This document shows positions 61,401 to 64,000 of a stretch of DNA of 64,000 nt, in pieces. The DNA comes from Quillaja saponaria (taxonomy: Eukaryota; Streptophyta; Magnoliopsida; Fabales; Quillajaceae). Position numbers and translations under genes: made by a program. Numbering within the stretch: position 1 is the first letter of the stretch; every line of letters starts with the position of its first letter. Below the pieces are notes generated by a model. The model made no database searches. It saw only the letters and a program-made list of their open reading frames with translations, and was not told where the DNA came from. The stretch spans positions 9,300,001-9,364,000 of the forward strand of contig CM055617.1 in NCBI GenBank assembly GCA_029379385.1, read 5' to 3'.

Positions 61401-63795
61401 GGGTTTTACGGCTCACACTATTGGATGAACAGTGTCTCGGTAAACAGTACATCTGACTGTTTGGATGTTTTATGTGGCTGTTCTGTTCTTTTGCTGGCTG
61501 CTAGTTGATGTTTCGTGTCTTGTTTCTTATCGGTGGTTTTCTGACACAACCTCATTCAAGTTTGAAGAATTTTCAACGTTCCTCACTCGTTGTTTGCATT
61601 GCCAACTCCAAAGTTGTCTCACTTTGTCTTCTTTTGAGGGGAGTCTTAGTGTACGGGTTATCTAGTAGTCCCATATTGTTTAGATGTGGAAGTCTTGTCT
61701 TTATTGTTATAATAAACTAAACCTTATGTTGTGGTCTTTGATAACATATCAAGCCTACACCATAAGCTTTATATATATTATAATAATAAGGCAAGACTTC
61801 CACATCTAAACAATGTGGGCTACTAGCTAACACATACGCTCAGTGCCCAAAGAAAACAAAGTGAGAAAACTCTTCAAACATACGCTCTAACTTTTCTTCA
61901 AACAATGTGGGCACTGAGCGTATGTGTTAGCTAGTTGTTTATGTGCTTTGGTCTTCAACCTCATTGTTTGCATTTCTTGACCATGACAGCAAATATCGGC
62001 AATGCAAACAATGGTCAAGAAATGTTGAAAACTTTTCAAACATAAATGAGGTTGTGTTAGAAAACCACCGATAAGAAATAAAACATGAAACATCATCTAG
62101 AAGCCAGCGAAACAGCCACATAAACAACTAAACAATCATTTGTTACCATTCACTTTACAAATTGTATTTGGTAGACATTTAAGAGAGATTGAAAAGCTTT
62201 ACTGTACTTGTTGGGCTTTCAGTTTTCTTCTTTTCTGATTGCTTGCGTAGTAGGACTTCTTGTACTCCCTTTTTCACATTCTTGTCTCTTGTTCCTCAAT
62301 AAAATTTATTGATGGTCATTTTGGGTGGTACATTACGGCCCATACCCATTTTTTTTATAATTTTCTTCTTGCATAAGTAACAAGGTGTTGACATTGTAGC
62401 ATTGATATTTGTAGTCTACCATGGTGTATTCGGTAGAGTCATTATGTAGATGATACATTTTGGCAAAAATAAAGTTGTTATTTATGTAAATGAGATAGTG
62501 TTGTTCTGTTTCTCCTGAAGTTTTATTATATATCATTTCTGGAAGACAATAATAATATTAGTAATGTGTGGGTATCCTGATCAATATGATGATATTCCTG
62601 GTGCTCCAAGGTAAGGGTTCTTCTTTCAGTGCTACCCTCTATCTTTGCATGTGCATGGCAGTGGCGTACCTAATGATTTTGTCCTTTCCTTTATTTGTTT
62701 TCTAACCACTCCGAGTTTCTATGAAGCAGAATGGAAAATTATTGAGAAGCTTAAAGTCCCATACTGCTGCCATTGTATGCCTTAACTGGGAGGAGGACAA
62801 TCAGCTGATTAGAGTATGCTTCCTATTTGAATAATGGCTGGCCATGTAGAGTTTGACATATTATGTTTGATTTGTTTTCAGTTACATGTGATCAGTGCTC
62901 ACTAGAAGAGCGATGTTATATCTACTGAAAAAAACATATATCATACTAGATTATGCTGCAGCCTTAGATTTTTTTCTTTTCTTTTTTTAATGCAGAAATA
63001 ACTGTCATGGCACACTCTGCATGCCACATACACGGGTCAGTCACTTAAAACATGTGGCATAGCTCACTTGGTATCTTGTATAACAAGGAATGTATAGAAT
63101 AACTCGAATGCATTATATATAGAAGAGAAGATATTACATTCTTCATAGAATAATCAGGAACAAATCTTTTTCTAACTTTTTCTTTGGTGGTTGACAATGT
63201 ATATCTATTTCCTATTAACTTGCAGCTATGTATTCTTATTATTAAATTTGTTTGTTTGAGTCAGAGCTAACATTTGGAACTTCATTTAAGTTTAAAAAGG
63301 AAAAAGGAAAAAAGAAAAGAAAAGAGTATGTCAGGACATAAATCACCTTACTGATGCTATATTCCATTATCTAATATGAAATATTCTCAGAATAACTATT
63401 TTCTTGCTTAGCATTTATCTTTTTTATGGAGTTTTGTTTGAACTTCTCTTTCTTTTTTATTTCTTTTTCTTTTTCTTGTGAGGTGGGGGGGTTGTCTCTT
63501 GTTTAATGGGAGTATCTTGTCCCTTCCTTACTCCCTTTTGGGAATTGGCTCCCAGGATGACAATACTAACGTATCAAAGTACGAAGACAGAACTTCACGT
63601 TTCTTCCCTCCTGCTCCAAGACTTCCCCGTGTACCTGGACTGGTTTCTGGAGATACTGGCTTCACGGATGATGATGAAGGTTCATTCCAGGAGCTCTCAA
63701 ATTCTTCCAACCAACGGTTCAATATCCTCTGTAGCGGAGACAAAGATGGGAACATATGCTTTAGTATATTTGGCATCTTTCCAATAGGGAAAATT
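58473..63795 (+). CDS. APC4: Anaphase-promoting complex subunit 4 (APC4), 5' part only
   Basis: Five coding exons in the window: 58473-58541, 58618-58729, 59404-59495, 62730-62813 and 63556-63795. All join in phase and give the first 199 residues. The gene continues past the right edge at a GTAAGT donor; full APC4 is near 780 residues. The segment is the start of the APC4 WD40 propeller: [53 protein letters not shown], then an acidic loop. APC4 is a scaffold subunit of the APC/C ubiquitin ligase that drives mitotic exit and gamete development. The start follows a predicted leader intron. Intron 4 in the numbering that counts the leader intron (59496-62729) is 3.2 kb, swollen by LTR-derived repeats. 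No break is seen. Confidence 0.9.
60220..62150. mobile_element. Nest of short LTR-derived (TRIM-like) elements in both orientations
   Basis: A minus-strand unit has an LTR-like segment at 60327 to about 60457, a non-coding interior of about 590 bp, a primer-binding-site complement GCTCTGATACCA at 61036-61047, and a second LTR beginning 61048 that matches the first for about 85 bp. A plus-strand relative follows, with a degenerate primer-binding site (TGGTATTAGAGTGGG, 61180-61194) and a purine tract near 61637. LTR fragments in opposite orientation form hairpins at 61662-61826 and 60227-60460, a perfect 26-bp inverted repeat (61823-61848 with 61909-61934), and arms of about 150 bp (61458-61605 with 61990-62138). 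No coding region is present, as in TRIMs. Confidence 0.65.
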
Positions 63796-64000
63796 GTAAG
63801 TTATCATTAGTTTCAGATATAAACTTCTTGAAACATGCTAATAAGTTGTTGAGGTTTTTGCTATTTATCCTTGTTATTTAAGGTTTTTCAGTTGATCTGC
63901 AGCTGATTCTTTTTTAAGTCATCTGATTCACTGTTGAATTTGACTTCTTGAAATCTAGTAAGATTATATAGCATGTGCCATATGCTTATAACTTAAACAC

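Noticed and set aside
61505..62096. Pair of similar frames on opposite strands in the APC4 intron
   Set aside because: They are the two arms of one inverted repeat read from each side, not genes.
1..64000. tRNA, rRNA and CRISPR signals
   Set aside because: No cloverleaf with A and B boxes, no rRNA core motifs and no regularly spaced identical repeats with unique spacers were found; primer-binding-site matches belong to retroelements.

Overview
The window is nuclear DNA of a flowering plant, most likely a eudicot. Long AT-rich spacers, GT-AG introns, plant-only families (TIR1/AFB auxin receptor, NDB-type NADH dehydrogenase, fused FMN hydrolase/riboflavin kinase, FBD-type F-box/LRR protein), a Ty3/gypsy retrotransposon and hAT-like foldbacks all point that way. 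I cannot name the species. No bacterial operon, CRISPR array, rRNA or tRNA gene is visible.

Layout. 1-5.4 kb: AT-rich spacer with a foldback element and a small coding-like remnant. 5.4-7.8 kb: an intronless ARM-repeat gene on the minus strand, with a fresh 281-bp tandem duplication just past its stop codon. 7.8-13.2 kb: spacer. 13.5-17.8 kb: a complete three-exon auxin-receptor F-box gene (minus), plus a likely leader intron and upstream ORFs. 18-20.5 kb: relic of a TIR-NBS-LRR-type repeat region between two direct repeats. 20.5-25.3 kb: a ten-exon external NADH dehydrogenase gene (minus). 25.3-36.6 kb: gene-free, repeat-rich DNA with a hAT-like element at 32.2-34.3 kb. 36.6-43.8 kb: an F-box/LRR pseudogene (minus) whose second intron holds a 5.5-kb Ty3/gypsy element. 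45.1-51.0 kb: a fourteen-exon WD40 gene of the TCAB1/WRAP53 type (minus). 52.2-57.1 kb: a bifunctional FMN hydrolase/riboflavin kinase gene (minus). 58.5 kb to the right edge: 5' part of the APC4 gene (plus), which runs out of the window and has a nest of LTR-derived inverted repeats in its fourth intron.

The genes are unrelated housekeeping or signalling genes and do not form one pathway: auxin perception, mitochondrial NADH oxidation, flavin cofactor metabolism, telomerase/Cajal-body RNP biology and the anaphase-promoting complex. From memory, NDB3, the FMN hydrolase/kinase, the WD40 gene and APC4 also lie close together on Arabidopsis chromosome 4 (At4g21470-At4g21530), so the right half looks like an old conserved block.

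Most notable: the auxin receptor combines an Arg at the TIR1 His78 position with a Ser at the Ser438 position and has an eroded miR393 site, which suits the AFB6 clade. Three otherwise well-conserved genes (NDB, TCAB1, FMN hydrolase/kinase) carry four single-base frameshifts between them; this may reflect consensus errors rather than gene death. I found no convincing new biological system.
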